The position numbers and the translations under genes are program-made. From Blastomussa wellsi (taxonomy: Eukaryota > Cnidaria > Anthozoa > Scleractinia > Plerogyridae), in contig OX393561.1 in the NCBI GenBank assembly GCA_947652115.1, positions 44,734,939 to 44,798,938 on the forward strand: DNA of 64,000 nt, given 5' to 3'. This document shows positions 10,666 through 22,936 of the stretch, piece by piece (positions within the stretch are counted from its first letter, which is position 1; every line of letters begins with the position of its first letter). The notes under the pieces were generated by a model, which ran no database searches, was not told the origin of the DNA, and saw only the letters and a list, made by a program, of their open reading frames with translations.

Positions 10666-12766
10666 CTGATGCAAGACGTTAGTGGGAACACTTTTATTTT
10701 GCAATCCAAGATACAAAGAAACAATACAACGAGATATTATTTTAAGACATTGCGACACACCCATGTCACTCAGGATTTGAATTTCAATATCAGTCGATCT
10801 GATATGCAACACAGCATTAATATTGAAAGAAAAAAACTTATTTTGCTGTGAAAGATGATGTAAACAAATTTTCAAGGCTAAAAATGCATGCAGTTTTCCT
10901 AATCACTGAACAACATTCTCAGGTATGGAGTTAATGCACCAGAAACCACAACTTCCTTTGACATGCAAACTGACAAACATAGCCCAGGAAATCCAGTAAA
11001 TCAACTGAACTAAATGAATGGTTTCTTCTATCATCAGGTATATTGGTCCAGTGGTGTGCAATAGTTCAGTGAGCTTGGAAACCCGCACGACACTAGCACA
11101 TAACACTGACTTCCGCCATGTGAAGCGCGGGAATTTATACGGCGCTGGCCGCATACTTGTGGTAGGAGAGGGAATTTGGCTGTGCCCATATATAATAGGA
11201 AACCTTCTTTGGGAAGATTTTTATTCGTTTTCCTCAATGGTACGAGACATATCCAGCCAATTTTTAGCAATGATCCATCTTTACTCTGTTGGTGTGGACG
11301 CGCAGTAATATAATTGATCCGATATTCTTATTTTTTTAGCTGAAATATTCTCTCCTGTATCATAATGTTTTGACTGAAGTAACTATGCATTGTGTATTTA
11401 TTGATGGCCTGCATAAACATAATATAGTTAAGGAAGCCGCGACTGGTAAGAGTAGTGCCTGTTTTGTAAAAGGTTTTAGGTAAACTTAATAGTAACAAGC
11501 ATGCATGATCTGGAGAGTCAGGATGTCGGAATGATATCATTTAGCTAATGAATCATTCGCTGCAAAGTCAGAGTTGAATGACAGAGTTTACATCCATAGT
11601 AACATCGAGGATACCATTGGTATCATCTCTCAATGGATGTTTTCGTTCCAGCTCGTTCTCAAGATAGTAAGTGAAAAGGACTAGTTTTCGGTTTCGAACT
11701 GACCGTGTAAACGTTACAAAAACAAAGCCAGTATTTGTAATATTTCCAAGCAGGATCTGGGGAAAAAGAAAGTGGATTGGAATTGGTTAACACCCAACAC
11801 CAAACATATCATAGACATATGAAACCTGCAATCACAGAGTGATTATGTAATGTCGAGGAAATGGGAACGATCATGGCCTTGATTTATCACTTCTCAAAAC
11901 TGTGCGAGGGCAAATATCAAATGATACTAAAGGCGAGATATCATACTAATCATCAGCTGAAGAGGGTCTCAGGATATTATCAGGTGTATTGTGAGAAAAC
12001 GTGACTTAAACTGTAGAAAAACGTGAGTCGAATGAGCTTGTGGTGAATTTCATGCAGGAGTTCGAGAGAGACACTAGAGTTTCGAGCGGTTGTTGTGAGT
12101 TGTTCTCTTAGCATCTTTAGGAGCATACCTGAACGTTTGTTTTCTTTCATGACTATGAACATTTCAGGCAGCTCCAGATGGCCCTAAGTAGTTACAAGGG
12201 CTCAGTACCTGGGTATGTTTATTTTTTTTCAAAGCTCGAGTCAGTTGAGCATGAGCACTGAGCAAAGAGCGTACTTTACATGGAATTCAGGAAAATGTCG
12301 CAAGTGTAAGCGCGAACTGTGCAATTTTTGTAAGGAACCCGTTCCCTACTGTTGGCAACCCTTCAACCCTTCATGAACATGAGCAGTTAGCGCTTGGTAA
12401 ACTGAAGTTAAGTTAAGGTTATAATAAGAACATAAATAGTTATACCATGTCAATGGAGTAAGTAGGCAACTGTGTAAAAGTTAACATGAAAAACTTGAAC
12501 GAATTGCCTGCAGTTTATTACAACAAAAGTTCATGTTATTGACAAATTTTACCGATGTTGTACCCAAACACATGACCGCAAAGAAAATGTTTACAGATAA
12601 ACGTGACTGGATATTCCACGCGAGTTTGTGCCAACATAAAGCTATTTTGTTGATAAACAAAACACGCATTAACATGACTGATCTGATAATTCTATTCCTA
12701 GAACGAAATCAGTATCCTTCAAGCATAGCGTTAGCTAGCCTACACTTCAAGTTGTTATTAGTGTTT
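10666..12766. other. no further gene; upstream flank of copy 2
   Basis: It contains the blocks that repeat around other copies: 10990-11120, 11305-11360, 11830-12130 and 12555-12700. At 12035-12070 the text 'cttgtggtgaatttcatgc' recurs at 15620. No supported exon was found. A 250-nt open frame at 10903-11154 overlaps the presumed promoter and has no homologous frame upstream of copy 1. Confidence 0.4.
11134..11139 (-). promoter_or_regulatory. possible TATA box upstream of copy 2
   Basis: The minus strand reads gtataaattc about 470 nt upstream of the copy 2 exon, within the block that aligns with 1690-1850 upstream of copy 1. It is a plausible core promoter only by position and sequence; no transcript start can be seen. 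Confidence 0.25.
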
Positions 12767-12932
12767 AGGTGGATTTCCACTGTCGCGTATTTTTTTACGT
12801 GCGTTTACGTGCGTACAAAAATTTAGAGACAATGTATGAACGACTTGCGTAAACGTGTACGCAAGTTTTCCATACATCGTCTCTAATTTTATTTACGCAC
12901 GTAAAAAATTACGCGACAGTGGAAATCCACCT
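12767..12932. mobile_element. palindromic MITE, 166 bp
   Basis: Almost the whole element is an inverted repeat. The ends are 'aggtggatttccactgtcgc' and its reverse complement, matching over about 37 bp, and inner parts (aatttagagaca.../...tctctaattt) also pair. There is no coding capacity. Transcribed, it would form a long hairpin. Confidence 0.8.
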
Positions 12933-13049
12933 TTTGAGTAAATACGTTAAACAGGCAGGATATACTTACAAGTAATAGAAATATACAAGACCATAGGTGA
13001 AGTGCAGGATCTCTTGTAGACCTGGATCAGTAAATTATTCACAAAGCAA

Positions 13050-13345
13050 GCTATAAACACCAGACTGATCCTGACGGCGAAAACGATGAAAAATAAACCA
13101 GATAGGCAAAACAGCTACCTATAATATATTTCAAAGAAATTTTCCCGATATTTCGGTTTGCAAGACAAACCTTCCTCAGGGGCTAAGCGAACAAAAAATG
13201 TGTTTTTGTTCGCTCAGCCCCTGGGGTACGTTTGTCTTGCAAACCGAAATATCGGGACAATTTCTTTGAAAAATATTTGCTGTTTTATCTATCTGGTTTA
13301 TTTTTCGTCGCTTTCCCGTCAGGATCAGTCTGGCGTTCATAATTT
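13050..13345. mobile_element. foldback element with hammerhead-like motif
   Basis: Two arms of about 140 bp (13050-13197 and 13203-13345) are inverted copies with a tiny loop. Shared words include cagactgatcctgacgg / ccgtcaggatcagtctgg and ccgatatttcggtttgcaag / its complement. The arms differ by small indels, so it is not a fresh palindrome. The left arm carries the motif described at 13144-13182. Confidence 0.75.
13144..13182 (-). ncRNA. hammerhead-ribozyme-like motif (foldback at 13 kb)
   Basis: Read on the minus strand: outer stem CCC...GGG; core CTGAGGA followed by one extra A; inner stem GGTTTG / CAAACC with loop TCTTG; core GAAA; a minimal third stem T/A; then TC before GGG. This follows the hammerhead plan C-U-G-A-N-G-A / stem II / G-A-A-A / stem III / U-H / stem I. 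The extra A before stem II departs from the consensus and may abolish activity. The right arm (13217-13256, plus strand) carries a decayed version. Confidence 0.35.
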
Positions 13346-14227
13346 ACTTACAAGTTATCGTCCAGCAACCAAAATCTGTTCCCCTTTCACAAGTCAGAGG
13401 AATTTGAACTTAAACACAAGAGCATAACATCTACTTATACACAATCCACGCATATCTACAGCGTTGGGAGCTTGCTTTTATTCAAAATAAGAAATTAAAG
13501 AAACTCGGCTGTTAGGAACAAAAAAGAATTTCTGATGCAACCTTGTTAAAACCTTTTCTCTGAGCGTCTAACGTCGAAAAAGGTAAATTTCGGTGTCAAA
13601 CATAGAAAACATATACTGACTTATACAAAATCTTTGTATACAAAACCATAACCCTTCTCTTCGATTCCAAGACGAAACGCAGTTCTAAACAAAATCTTTT
13701 CAGATTTGAACTGAGTATTATCCAGAATGAAGAAGTAGAAGATTAGATCTGCAGGCTGGCTATGGAAGACTGTGCAACAACTGAATTATGTATTAAAATA
13801 GGATGAAAAGAAGGTACACGTCAAGAACATGTTATGTGTAATAAAAGAAGTTGGTTTGCAGAACAGCAACAGGGGACACTGTCAAGAGTATAACTTAAAA
13901 TTACTATGCCAGTTCACTGAAGCTAAATATGGAGTGATATAATTATGAAAGCATCAGGAGCTTCAGGTCTCAACTTGAAAATGTCAGACTGACTTTTTCA
14001 AGTTCTGTCCTTGTGATTTGGAAAAATCGATGAAAACTATTTACGGTCACCCTCTTCCCTAAACAATTTGCTTGATATCCATCTCTTTATTTTCTAGGAG
14101 CATTTCGTGTATGGCTGAAAGAACCTAATCATAATTTTGTGGCCATTTTACTAAAAAGCCGTAAAATGACTGTGACAGTGTCCCTTATTTTATTAAACAG
14201 CATGACGGTCAATTACTTCTAATGACG
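13346..14227. other. no gene recognised
   Basis: AT-rich DNA between the foldback and the LINE. No open frame with a recognisable domain and no clear repeat were found. Confidence 0.35.
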
Positions 14228-15452
14228 GTCTAGGTATTCAAGATAACTTTACCGAAGAAATAATTAAAATTTGGTCTGATCTAAACTATGAAGAAAACCC
14301 CACACATTTCAGAAACTCACCGATATGGTACAACTCCCTTATAAGGATTGCTAACCGACCTATCTGTTTTCGAAATTGGTCAAGTGCGGGAGTCAATCAT
14401 GTCAAAGATGTATTGGACCAAAACACTGTCTTTCTAAAATATAACGTTTTTAAAACTCGTTACAAAATTAAGACGACCTTTGTAAACTACTATGGTGTTG
14501 TCTTCTCTATAAAAACATTGAAAACATATTTTCAGCCTCACGAGATAATTAATCCCAAAAGCGAGCTCACTTGCGGTCAAAAGCTTTTATCGTCTCCAAA
14601 TATTTGCAATGCAGCTTATAAGTCAATTGTTAAACGAATCGCTACAACGCCTTCTAATAGCCAGGAAAAATGGTTAAATGACTGCGAAAACTACGAGCAC
14701 TTGATTCAATGGGATAAATCATATATTCTGCCCTTCTTTTGTACAAAAGAAACAAAACTTCAGAGCTTTCAATTTAAGTTGCTCCACAGAAGAATTGCTT
14801 CCAATGACTTTTTATGTAAAATAGGAATCTCTTTAACAGATAAATGCACTTTCTGCGAACAAAACACCACCTGGTCCACCTTTTTTGGGACTGTGACTCT
14901 GTTCAAGCTTTTTGGTAAGGCATACAAGACTGGATAATACGGCATCAGATTAAGCCACAAAACTTTTCTTCGACCCTACCTCTTTGTTTAGGATTGGTTG
15001 AAAATATCGAGGATACACTTCTGCATCATGCACTTCTAGTTGGCAGATACCACATTTATTCATCGAAATTAAACAACACCCTGCCAAATATACGAATATT
15101 TACGCAAATCTTCCTTAAATGCCAAGAAATTGAAAAATGTTTTGCTTATAAGACGAATACCGTTCAAAAATATAACCCGAAAATGGGGTTGTTTCAAATG
15201 AACTGTGTGCTTCTCTTATTATAACTAACTTTTAGATAGTCCTTTTGCTATAGCCATGGTACATAACTTTTCAGATTCTCGCTGACTCATCGAACCGTTC
15301 TGATATATCTGGATATCTTTTTTTTTCTAGCTTCTGTGTACCAAAACGTAACATGTAGTATCGTGTTGTAAGTAGGATATTGTATACTTTTGTAAGTAGT
15401 GTTATTGTAAATAAAAAAAATAAATAATTAGGAAAAAAAAAGAAAAAAAGAA
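14228..15452 (+). mobile_element. 5'-truncated LINE with frameshift and A-rich tail
   Basis: An open frame runs from about 14228 and ends at 14937. It contains PIWYNSLIRIANRPICF, NWSSAGVNHVKDVL, KLQSFQFKLLHRRIASNDFL and DKCTFCEQ, the C-terminal zinc-finger-like region typical of non-LTR ORF2 proteins in cnidarians and other metazoans. After CEQ the expected Leu-Phe-Trp-Asp-Cys motif is present but in another frame (about 14878-14910), so the copy is frameshifted. A further fragment of frame follows to 15224. The 3' end is A-rich (15409-15452). Reverse transcriptase and endonuclease domains are missing. Confidence 0.75.
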
Positions 15453-15742
15453 TTTGAACTTAAGACAGATCGACTCAGACCAAACCCCACAGTATGCATA
15501 ACTAAAAGATGGTTTCTACTACTCCTCAAAACTGCGCATGTGCAAATATCACATAATACTGAAGATGGTCTCAGATTGTCTGAGAAAACGTGAGTCGACA
15601 TTGGTCCGTGGAAATGCGCTTGTGGTGAATTTCATGCAGGAGTTCGAGAGAGACACCGGTATCACTGTCTGGTTCTTGCAGTTATTCAGTGAGCTGTCAC
15701 TTGAAGGGGCATAGCTGAATGCAATGATAATTAAGCAATGAT

Positions 15743-15980
15743 CATTCTAGTCCCCAGAGACCGCGATCCTTTTGGTCAGCATCAACTTGATCTATCGAGA
15801 CCTCTGGCCGCCCCTAAATTGGGAGCATGCGCAGCGAACTCGTTCTGTAGTTTTCAGCCAATCAAACTTGTCAGATTTGATAATGAGTCGGTGAATCGCG
15901 GACTTCCGGTTTTGGAGGCGGCTTGAGGTCGCGATTCTTTGTGCTGACCAAAAGGAGCGCGGCCTCTGGGGAGAAGAATG
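15743..15980. mobile_element. MITE, 238 bp, 9-bp target duplication
   Basis: Terminal inverted repeats 'cattctagtccccagaga' and the reverse complement of '...cctctggggagaagaatg' are flanked by agcaatgat at 15734-15742 and 15981-15989. The inner TIR continues through 'ccttttggtcagca' / 'tgctgaccaaaagg'. It is non-autonomous. An 8-9-bp duplication suggests mobilisation by an hAT- or Mutator-like transposase (inference). Confidence 0.8.
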
Positions 15981-15989
15981 AGCAATGAT

Positions 15990-17793
15990 AAGAAAGAGGC
16001 TTTGGCACGCATGCCCGGTTAAAATCGGGAACGCGGTGCACCCGATTGGGAAGCGTCTTGCACTAAAAAGAAGCAGAAGGCACTACTGAACGTGGCCTTA
16101 CAGATAGGAGTGCAGGCAACTCGCGTGATTTTGCCAAGTCGACTCTTTAATTTTGATTGCTTCGCATAAAGGAAAATTGAAATTGATATGAAAGTATTTC
16201 AAGTGAACTCTGTAATTTATTCGATATTGGTACTGCATTGGATTGGATTTCCGCTTTCTGCATTGTGTATAAACTACTCGAGGCAGTCATCCATGCGAGA
16301 GATGCCTTTTGGAAACCGAAAAAAGCATGAAAGCTTTCAACACACACTAGCAAACTTAACAAGGAAATATATCCTTGATCGCGTAGTTTACGCCGAATAC
16401 GTAGAGCACTAACAAAAAAAATAAGTGGTGTGTGTGTGGCGTGGGGGAGCTCCCCTAGATCCGCCACTGTACGGCCATGTTTTCTTAGTGGTATAATCTT
16501 CTTATCTGAGTAGCCGTAATCCCTCCTAACTAAGTTATAGAGATATTTAGCCTGGTTCAGTGTTTAAAAGAAAAGCAACTGCAAGCGATTAAAAAGAGAG
16601 TGCTGAAATCAGCTTAGTTTAAGGAAAGCTGCTGAAAGGCAGCACTTTACACAAGTGAAGGGAAGTTGAAGCAATATCGATATGCTTTGGTGCAGAAACG
16701 CCGCCTCCTAAACATTACATCGCTTCGATGAGGCATATGCATGAAGCTGACAAAATCTTGAAACCCATAGACAATTGGCTCCTTTCTACGTTGTGAAGAG
16801 AATCGACTCGAGAAGGCACTTGTTCAACTCAGTTCTTTGCTGACACGGAAAAGCATAATGCAACCATAAAAGGATGAAAATTCCAAAAATTACATTTGAC
16901 GGTCATGGACTCATATTCTATATTGGTATCATCCGACACGTTCTTGAGATGCGCTCCATAATCGGTAATCTAATTTTCATGACAAAAAATGTACTCCAAA
17001 ATGTGGTTGGCTTGCGTGCTACTTCCCTCCACTTTTTATAAACACGATATGGTCTAGGAATGGCGGCAAAAGAAACCGGAATAATACGAATAACCAACAT
17101 TTTCAGCTTCACAAGTTGTAACCTTTGTTTCCCATTTATTCCGATGGTGTAAGCTTTATGTAAATATTAAAAGTTTACAATGACCAATGCACTCAACTAC
17201 TTTTATATACAACCAGCTAGTTTATAGGCGCGTCACTCAAATTCTGATAAACACAATATTGTAAATTGAGCATGTACTTGTTAACAAGAATCCCAGTTTG
17301 CGACAGGTTAACCAGCTGGTTACATTGTATATTTACAAAACGCGGCCACAAAATCTTCTTCTCTTCGGCTTTGGCTCTGTCTTTGAGTAAAGAGTGCCAA
17401 AGCAAAATTTTCTGGTTTAGGTATAAAAACGCGGCTGTTCTTTCACATGCGAGTGTTTGATCCTCCTCCGCTTTCTTGCTTCCGCACACTGGAATGCTTG
17501 CCCTGCATATCATGCACGATATGAGGAAACAAAAGAAAGCTAGAAAGTTCCTGATACTGTAAGTTAGTAAGCATCTGCACTGTTCATTTTGTTTTATCGC
17601 TGTGAATCCTTAAACTCTGTCCAGTTGCCGAGTCATGGCGAAATTCAGCAGTTTTCTATTTTGAACGGATTCTAACCTCTCTTCCTCAGCTGGCTCTGCC
17701 CGGGACAAGGTTATGGGAGCGAAATTCGGCGTTTAACGCACGTAGTTCTGTGTTCGATTACGCGGTCAGGCAAAACACCATTTTCCTCTCCGG
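15990..17793. other. no gene; duplicated flank downstream of copy 3
   Basis: 16180-16520 matches 8500-8900 and 27655-27760. 17590-17680 matches the 3' flanks of copies 2 and 4 (9890-10010 and 29225-29330; shared words such as 'ttgccgagtc' and 'ttaaa'). These are probably 3' untranslated or downstream parts of the duplicated unit. No separate gene is seen. Confidence 0.45.
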
Positions 17794-18317
17794 TTAAATC
17801 TTTCCTTTGGAGCTTTTAGTGTGTCCTTTTCGTCGATCACGCCTGCGACCTTCCTCCTTCGGTATAGGCATCCCACAATTCAGTGCTCTCTCTTGATGAA
17901 TGGTAGCCAAATCTTTCTCCAGTTTCTTTAACTTCGAATGCTCCAGCTGAGTTTCAAACAGTTCGTGCTCCTTAATGTCCTCTAGACTTGGGACAAATCT
18001 AAATTTGGGGTATTTTCTTCGCTTTTTCTTTCGATGGCGGTTTATTTTAGGGCTTTGCATCATACTCAGATCGATGGTCACAAGATCATCGTTAAAATCA
18101 AAAGCGAATTTTTGACCATATTTGAAGTCAAAATTGCAACCTCTAGATACGTCTAACTCCTTCATCGTAAGCGGTTTGTCATCGTATTGAAGACGCACAG
18201 GTGAATCGCCGTGAAATATAAGTCCTCTTTGACGCATCACGGAAAAGCCTTTACTGTTTTCGCTCTTAAAACCTACAAACAGAACACCTCTCAATTCAAC
18301 TGCTCTAACGTAACTGA
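17794..18317 (-). CDS. small unknown gene, copy 3 (shifted splice acceptor)
   Basis: The conserved core is intact: KPLTMKELD, FDFKYGQKFA, FNDDLVTIDLSMMQSPK, a basic RHRKKKRRKYPKF, PSLEDIKEHELFETQLE, RALNCGMPI and a basic tail ending at a TAA. The N-terminal segment differs from copies 2 and 4. With the acceptor at the homologous position the frame meets a TGA at the conserved Trp. An acceptor 4 nt upstream (ttttcag at 18318) keeps phase 1 and gives an open frame through the entire exon. So this copy probably still codes, with a replaced N-terminal segment. Its function is unknown. It is one member of the four-copy minus-strand array. Confidence 0.6.
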
Positions 18318-21107
18318 CTGAAAAACATGCTTCGGTTGCTTTTTATTACACTTAGACCAACACAGAACCAGTATCAAGGCGCATTATTTAAAGACATGAC
18401 AGCAACGCCCAGGTACTTGAAGATTGATGCTGCAATATCAGGCCGGCTAAATGCCTCACGCGACACTACATCCAGGGGGGTGTTGAGAAGTCCTCTTAAC
18501 TGGGTGACCGTTGTATCTCAGGGTTAAAATAAGAGACTGCCGTTATACTAATTCTGATACATTTAAGGGAGCAAAGGCGGAAAAAATGAAGGCTCTCTTA
18601 ACTGTCGTTTTAGAGTTGGTGCTCAGTTATAGAAATTAAAATAGATTCAAGTCATACCCACAAAGCTCTTAGGGTTCCACTATTGAAGTGTTCTGATTCC
18701 CCCCCCTCCTGTCACTTTCTTGCATATGGGAGTGTTCCCAGGCACAAGGAAAACCATTAGCATAAAAGCATTTCGTAAACACATACAGGTGTCGCAAAAC
18801 AAAAGAAGTAAAAATAATATGAACATAGAAATACACAATTGAAAGTAATTTATCATAGATTGTGTTAATGAGAGACTGCTGAAAAGAAAGAAAAAAAGGC
18901 ATCACCTCCGTTGCTAACAACAAACTTTTGCAAATTCTAGAAATCAAGTGCAAATAGTAGAATTTCCTTTTCAAGCTGGCTTTTATATTAGTCATGTTTG
19001 TGCCGGTAACTTGTTTTTAAAGTTTTCGTTGCCAGGAATTCGTTCCTGACTGAAAAGGCCAGTATTTATTTTTATGTATGCCCAGTTTCACTGATTTGTG
19101 ATAAACTGTATTCTCTTCTGTGACTGTATCACATTAGCAACACCTTCTATGGATATCAGAATAAAATAAAGGTAATCGATTTAACAATATCAAATAATGT
19201 TAAGAAAAATGTTGTTATTGCTCATCGGTGGAGAAGCAATCACAATACAATGCAATTACGATTTAACGAACATGCTCGGTTTCCGAAGTTTGGTTCGTTA
19301 ATTATATTATTTAATGTTCGTTTTTTTGCGTAACTAGGGCGTGACAAGCGTCCGCAGCGACGAATCATAAAAAAGGCTCGTTAATTCTGAGATGCCTCAT
19401 TATCACGTACATTTCTTTCAGTAAAATAACGTTAATCTGTACAGCACATTTACGTGTAGTTACTAGATTCCTGTACGGAAGTCTTATTTATATTAGACCA
19501 TGTTAAATTCTCAATAAATTCCAAAGAAGGGAATTCTTTATATCCATATAATTCTTTACATTCATTGTTTAAGCTTAAGACAACTGCAGCCAACTTTTAG
19601 AAATAGTATTTTTAATCTCCAATATTCAAGGTAGCCCTATATGTATTCACATACTCTTTCACGACCATGCATCACGACTGGAGCCCTCAAAAAATGTTCC
19701 CTAACCGATGTGTTTCGTAAAGAAACAACGAAGTCAAGTTTAATTTTTGCTGAGCGACAAGAACTTGTGGTCTCGTGAAAACCGCATGGACTCTTTTTAC
19801 AAATTAATTGTTTACGAGCCATTTTTGGCTGTCTCGGATCGCTTTCGTGTAAACGGCTTTGTAAAAACGCTATCCTTGCTGACCTTACTCTATCCATGTT
19901 TTTGCGTATTATCCCACTTTGAAACCGCAATATGTTAGAACCGTGATACATCCATGAATACTCTTAACCCTGAACATAATTGCTAAAATTCGCCAAATCT
20001 CATCAAAGTTCTGTGTTTCAATAAGACCTGGTTATATTTAACAAATCCCGTGCCAAATTGGACGATGACTTAATTGTTATGATCAATAACGCTTTCCAAA
20101 GAGCAAGGAGTAATATAATTGATCTGATAGTTTCTATTTCTAGATGAAATAATTTTCTGCACACTAGTATTTTGAGCTAATGTGGCACAGTGATTATGGT
20201 TCGTGTGTGGTAGATGTTTTGATGGCTTTTCAGTAAATAGTTACGGACTGCGAACGATCAAAACTTCATTTTTGAATGGCATATACAGAATTAAATAATG
20301 AAAAGACAAACGGCAACATAGGGGCAACATTTCCTAAGCATTAAAATGAAAAAAAGTACGCGGTTATCATAAACGTATACATTTTTCCAGGCAACCGTGC
20401 AAGGGTATTATGGAAAAATTTACCCTGGCAACCGAGAGAAACATCATTGCGAAGTGTTTGTCACCCATTGAAGTACTAAAACAACCGTTGCTGGGCAGGA
20501 ACTCTTTTAATTTCCTAGAAAATTGAAATGGTCTTTTTTGCATTTTGTTTTCGTGGAAACTGTTTCCTCGCTTGCACAACTTTAGAAAACACAGATTTCT
20601 TCGTTTTGGGGGAATGGTGGAGGTCCCAGTGTGTGGTTATCCTAGGGAATCTTAATACTAGAGGCAAACACACCGGAACTTTAGAATTTGCAGATTGAAC
20701 TGAGAGCGCGCTATAGTATTTTTATATCACGATAATAAAAAACAGATTTAATAACCAACTCTTGCTTAAAAGGTTGAAAACACGGAAATAACTTCAGGTC
20801 AAGAAAACGAATCAAACAAGTTTATTTGATGTACATTCCATATCCTATTCAACCAAAACAAACATAGATTCTGACTGATAGAACTGATCAGCACATATTG
20901 TTGAAGATTTAGCAGGACTTCCGCAACAATATAGGTTTGAAGAATGCAGCTTTACATGTAAGTAGAGCCAAGAAGTCAACAAGTATAACGCCGGAATCTA
21001 AAAGTGGTCATTGAGCAAAAATTAAAGAGTTTTAAGCATGACTTAGGAAACGTGGAAGGAACACAAGCCAGGAACACAATTCCGTGGAAACCGCTTCTAA
21101 TTCTGCA
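18318..21107. other. no gene recognised; upstream flank of copy 3
   Basis: 20105-20160 matches the duplicated block at 3540 and 11305. The rest, including several 60-108-codon open frames, has no recognisable protein feature. Confidence 0.4.
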
Positions 21108-21177
21108 GCAGCCTGCGAACAGGCTCTCCAGTGGGGAAAAGGCTACGCTTGGATCGCTGGGGAGCCTGTTTGCAGGC
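21108..21177. mobile_element. miniature inverted-repeat element, 70 bp
   Basis: Inverted repeats 'agcctgcgaacaggctctcc' / 'ggggagcctgtttgcaggct' are flanked by the direct repeat taattctgca (21098-21107 and 21178-21187). It is very short and clearly bounded. Its ends resemble the agcctgcg... elements at 22655, 58931 and 59783. Confidence 0.7.
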
Positions 21178-21187
21178 TAATTCTGCA

Positions 21188-22653
21188 AAGGTGCAACTGA
21201 AAACCGCACATGAATGACAAATACTGAGGAATTCGAAACGATGTAATGTGTGCTAAAAGTCCTTTACTATCTTATGTACGAAAGCGCAACGAAATTGAAG
21301 CACGTATTTAATTTCCAAGATGCAGCTGTAAAATAATTAAATTATATACAATATTCTACGTTTTTTCTAACGGGACATATCTTTTGGTATACTTCTCCTA
21401 CTCCTGTATATAGTCACATGATCAACAAATTGAAACTTGTTGTTTGAATCTTTCCTAGGAACGATGAAAGTATGCACGGAACAGACCTCCCATGGAACTA
21501 ATGGAAAGAAATACAAACTTTCACTCAGTAGAACTATAATCTCGATCAACAGTTAAAGTGCTCTTGAAAAGTCATTGCATAGCGGGGAATCGTGACAAGG
21601 TAACAGTGCCAAGGTCTTGAGAACACTTTTGGAAACCATTAAGTGCATGCTTAGATTTTCGCGTCAGTTTAAACAATAAACTGTTTTCAAAAGAAATACT
21701 AAGAAGCGGAGAAATGTGAGTACGAAGTTGGTTGAGTTGTGTGAATCCCTATTAATCGAGCCAGATTAATTGTTTATACGAAAGTTTCTGCTCCCAGCGC
21801 CGTTGGAAACTTGGTTACCTCCTTGCTCCTTCCCGATGTCCGTTTTTAGCCGAAGCATGTCGATACATTATATTTCGGACAATTTCTTCAACTGTACGTT
21901 AGCAGAAGAATCCGATTGATTGAAACTTCCCAACTCGAGCCATAAGCCCTTTCCTTTCACTCGGTTGGACATTATCGTTGCGATTTCCTCGAACCAAATT
22001 TTATTTCGAGGATCGAACCAGGTGGACTTGCATGCAGCAATATGATGGCTTCAATTCCTGAGCCAGTATGTAACACACTGCACGGGACGGCGGTAATGGC
22101 GAATCAGCTCTACGCGCGCGAAGCTCCAAAAACCCACTCCTCGCGCGCGACTGACGCCTTCCTAGATCATCAGTCAGCGAGAAGGGAGATGATGTGCTGA
22201 TGACGTCCTAATGATGGCAATTGTAAAGATGAATTGGGGTGCAACCAGTTTACTTTGAAAATTTTAAAATATAATTAAAGAAAGTGAATAATTCGTACAG
22301 TTCTCGTGGAGCGTGCGAGCATCACGTGGAGTTCAATGATTTTCCGAAAAATGTTCGCGATATAAAACGCGGCCATTTTTTCTCTCGCACGCCTCGCGCG
22401 TGCTACTCTAAACCCAACGAAGAAGTTCCTTTGGAGCAGCTCAGCAAAAAAATTAATAAAATAAAATGAAAGAACAGGGCATCAGAATGCGAAAGCTAGT
22501 GAAATCAATTAGTCACTGCACGTATGGAGGAAAGACTGTCGACTGTGATTTGGCCGGTGTGATTTCGGTTTTGGTGCTCATGATACTGTTCCTGATCTAT
22601 GCCCGTGTATATGGCAGGGCTGGATCCGCATGCACAGGACAAACAGCCTGAAA
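21188..22653. other. no supported gene
   Basis: Near 22090-22150 there is a CG-rich patch (gcgcgcgaag, cgcgcgcgac), unusual for this AT-rich window. Two overlapping short plus-strand frames (22284-22469 and 22466-22651) end just before a MITE. The second has a hydrophobic run (VISVLVLMILFLIYA), but nothing else supports it. An aataaa hexamer lies at about 22919 on the plus strand. Confidence 0.3.
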
Positions 22654-22654
22654 A

Positions 22655-22835
22655 CAGCTAGCCTGCGTAGCTGGCGGGATTGAGGGTGCGAGCTACTCAC
22701 TCAGCACTCGCGTGAGAAGCCCGCGAGGTCAAGCGACGAACTTCAACTCGACTCCTCACCAATCTCCCCACGGCTTTGCCGTTCCAACGACGGTCTTCGC
22801 CAGCTTTGTTCTTTAGAACGTTTCTCAACTTAAGT
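22655..22835. mobile_element. MITE remnant, same family as 59783-59964
   Basis: It shares 'agcctgcgtagc', 'gcgggatt', 'gagggtgcgagctactcact', 'cgactcctcaccaatctc' and 'cacggctttgccg' with the complete element at 59.8 kb. The right inverted repeat is missing or decayed, so this copy is truncated. Confidence 0.65.
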
Positions 22836-22936
22836 TCAGGAAGTCGAATGTTCGATGCTCGGTGGGATGCTAAATGTTTTCTTTTCTCTTCTTGTTTCCT
22901 TGTTTCTTTTCGGTGTGCTAATAAATGTTTTGTGTT

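Noticed and set aside
10903..11154. 84-codon minus-strand frame upstream of copy 2 as a possible first exon
   Set aside because: The aligned region upstream of copy 1 has no matching frame; the conserved part looks like promoter sequence.
22466..22651. Plus-strand 61-codon frame with a hydrophobic stretch that could be a membrane segment
   Set aside because: No homology, no splice context and no similarity elsewhere; it ends at a MITE border. Kept only as a remark in the stretch description.
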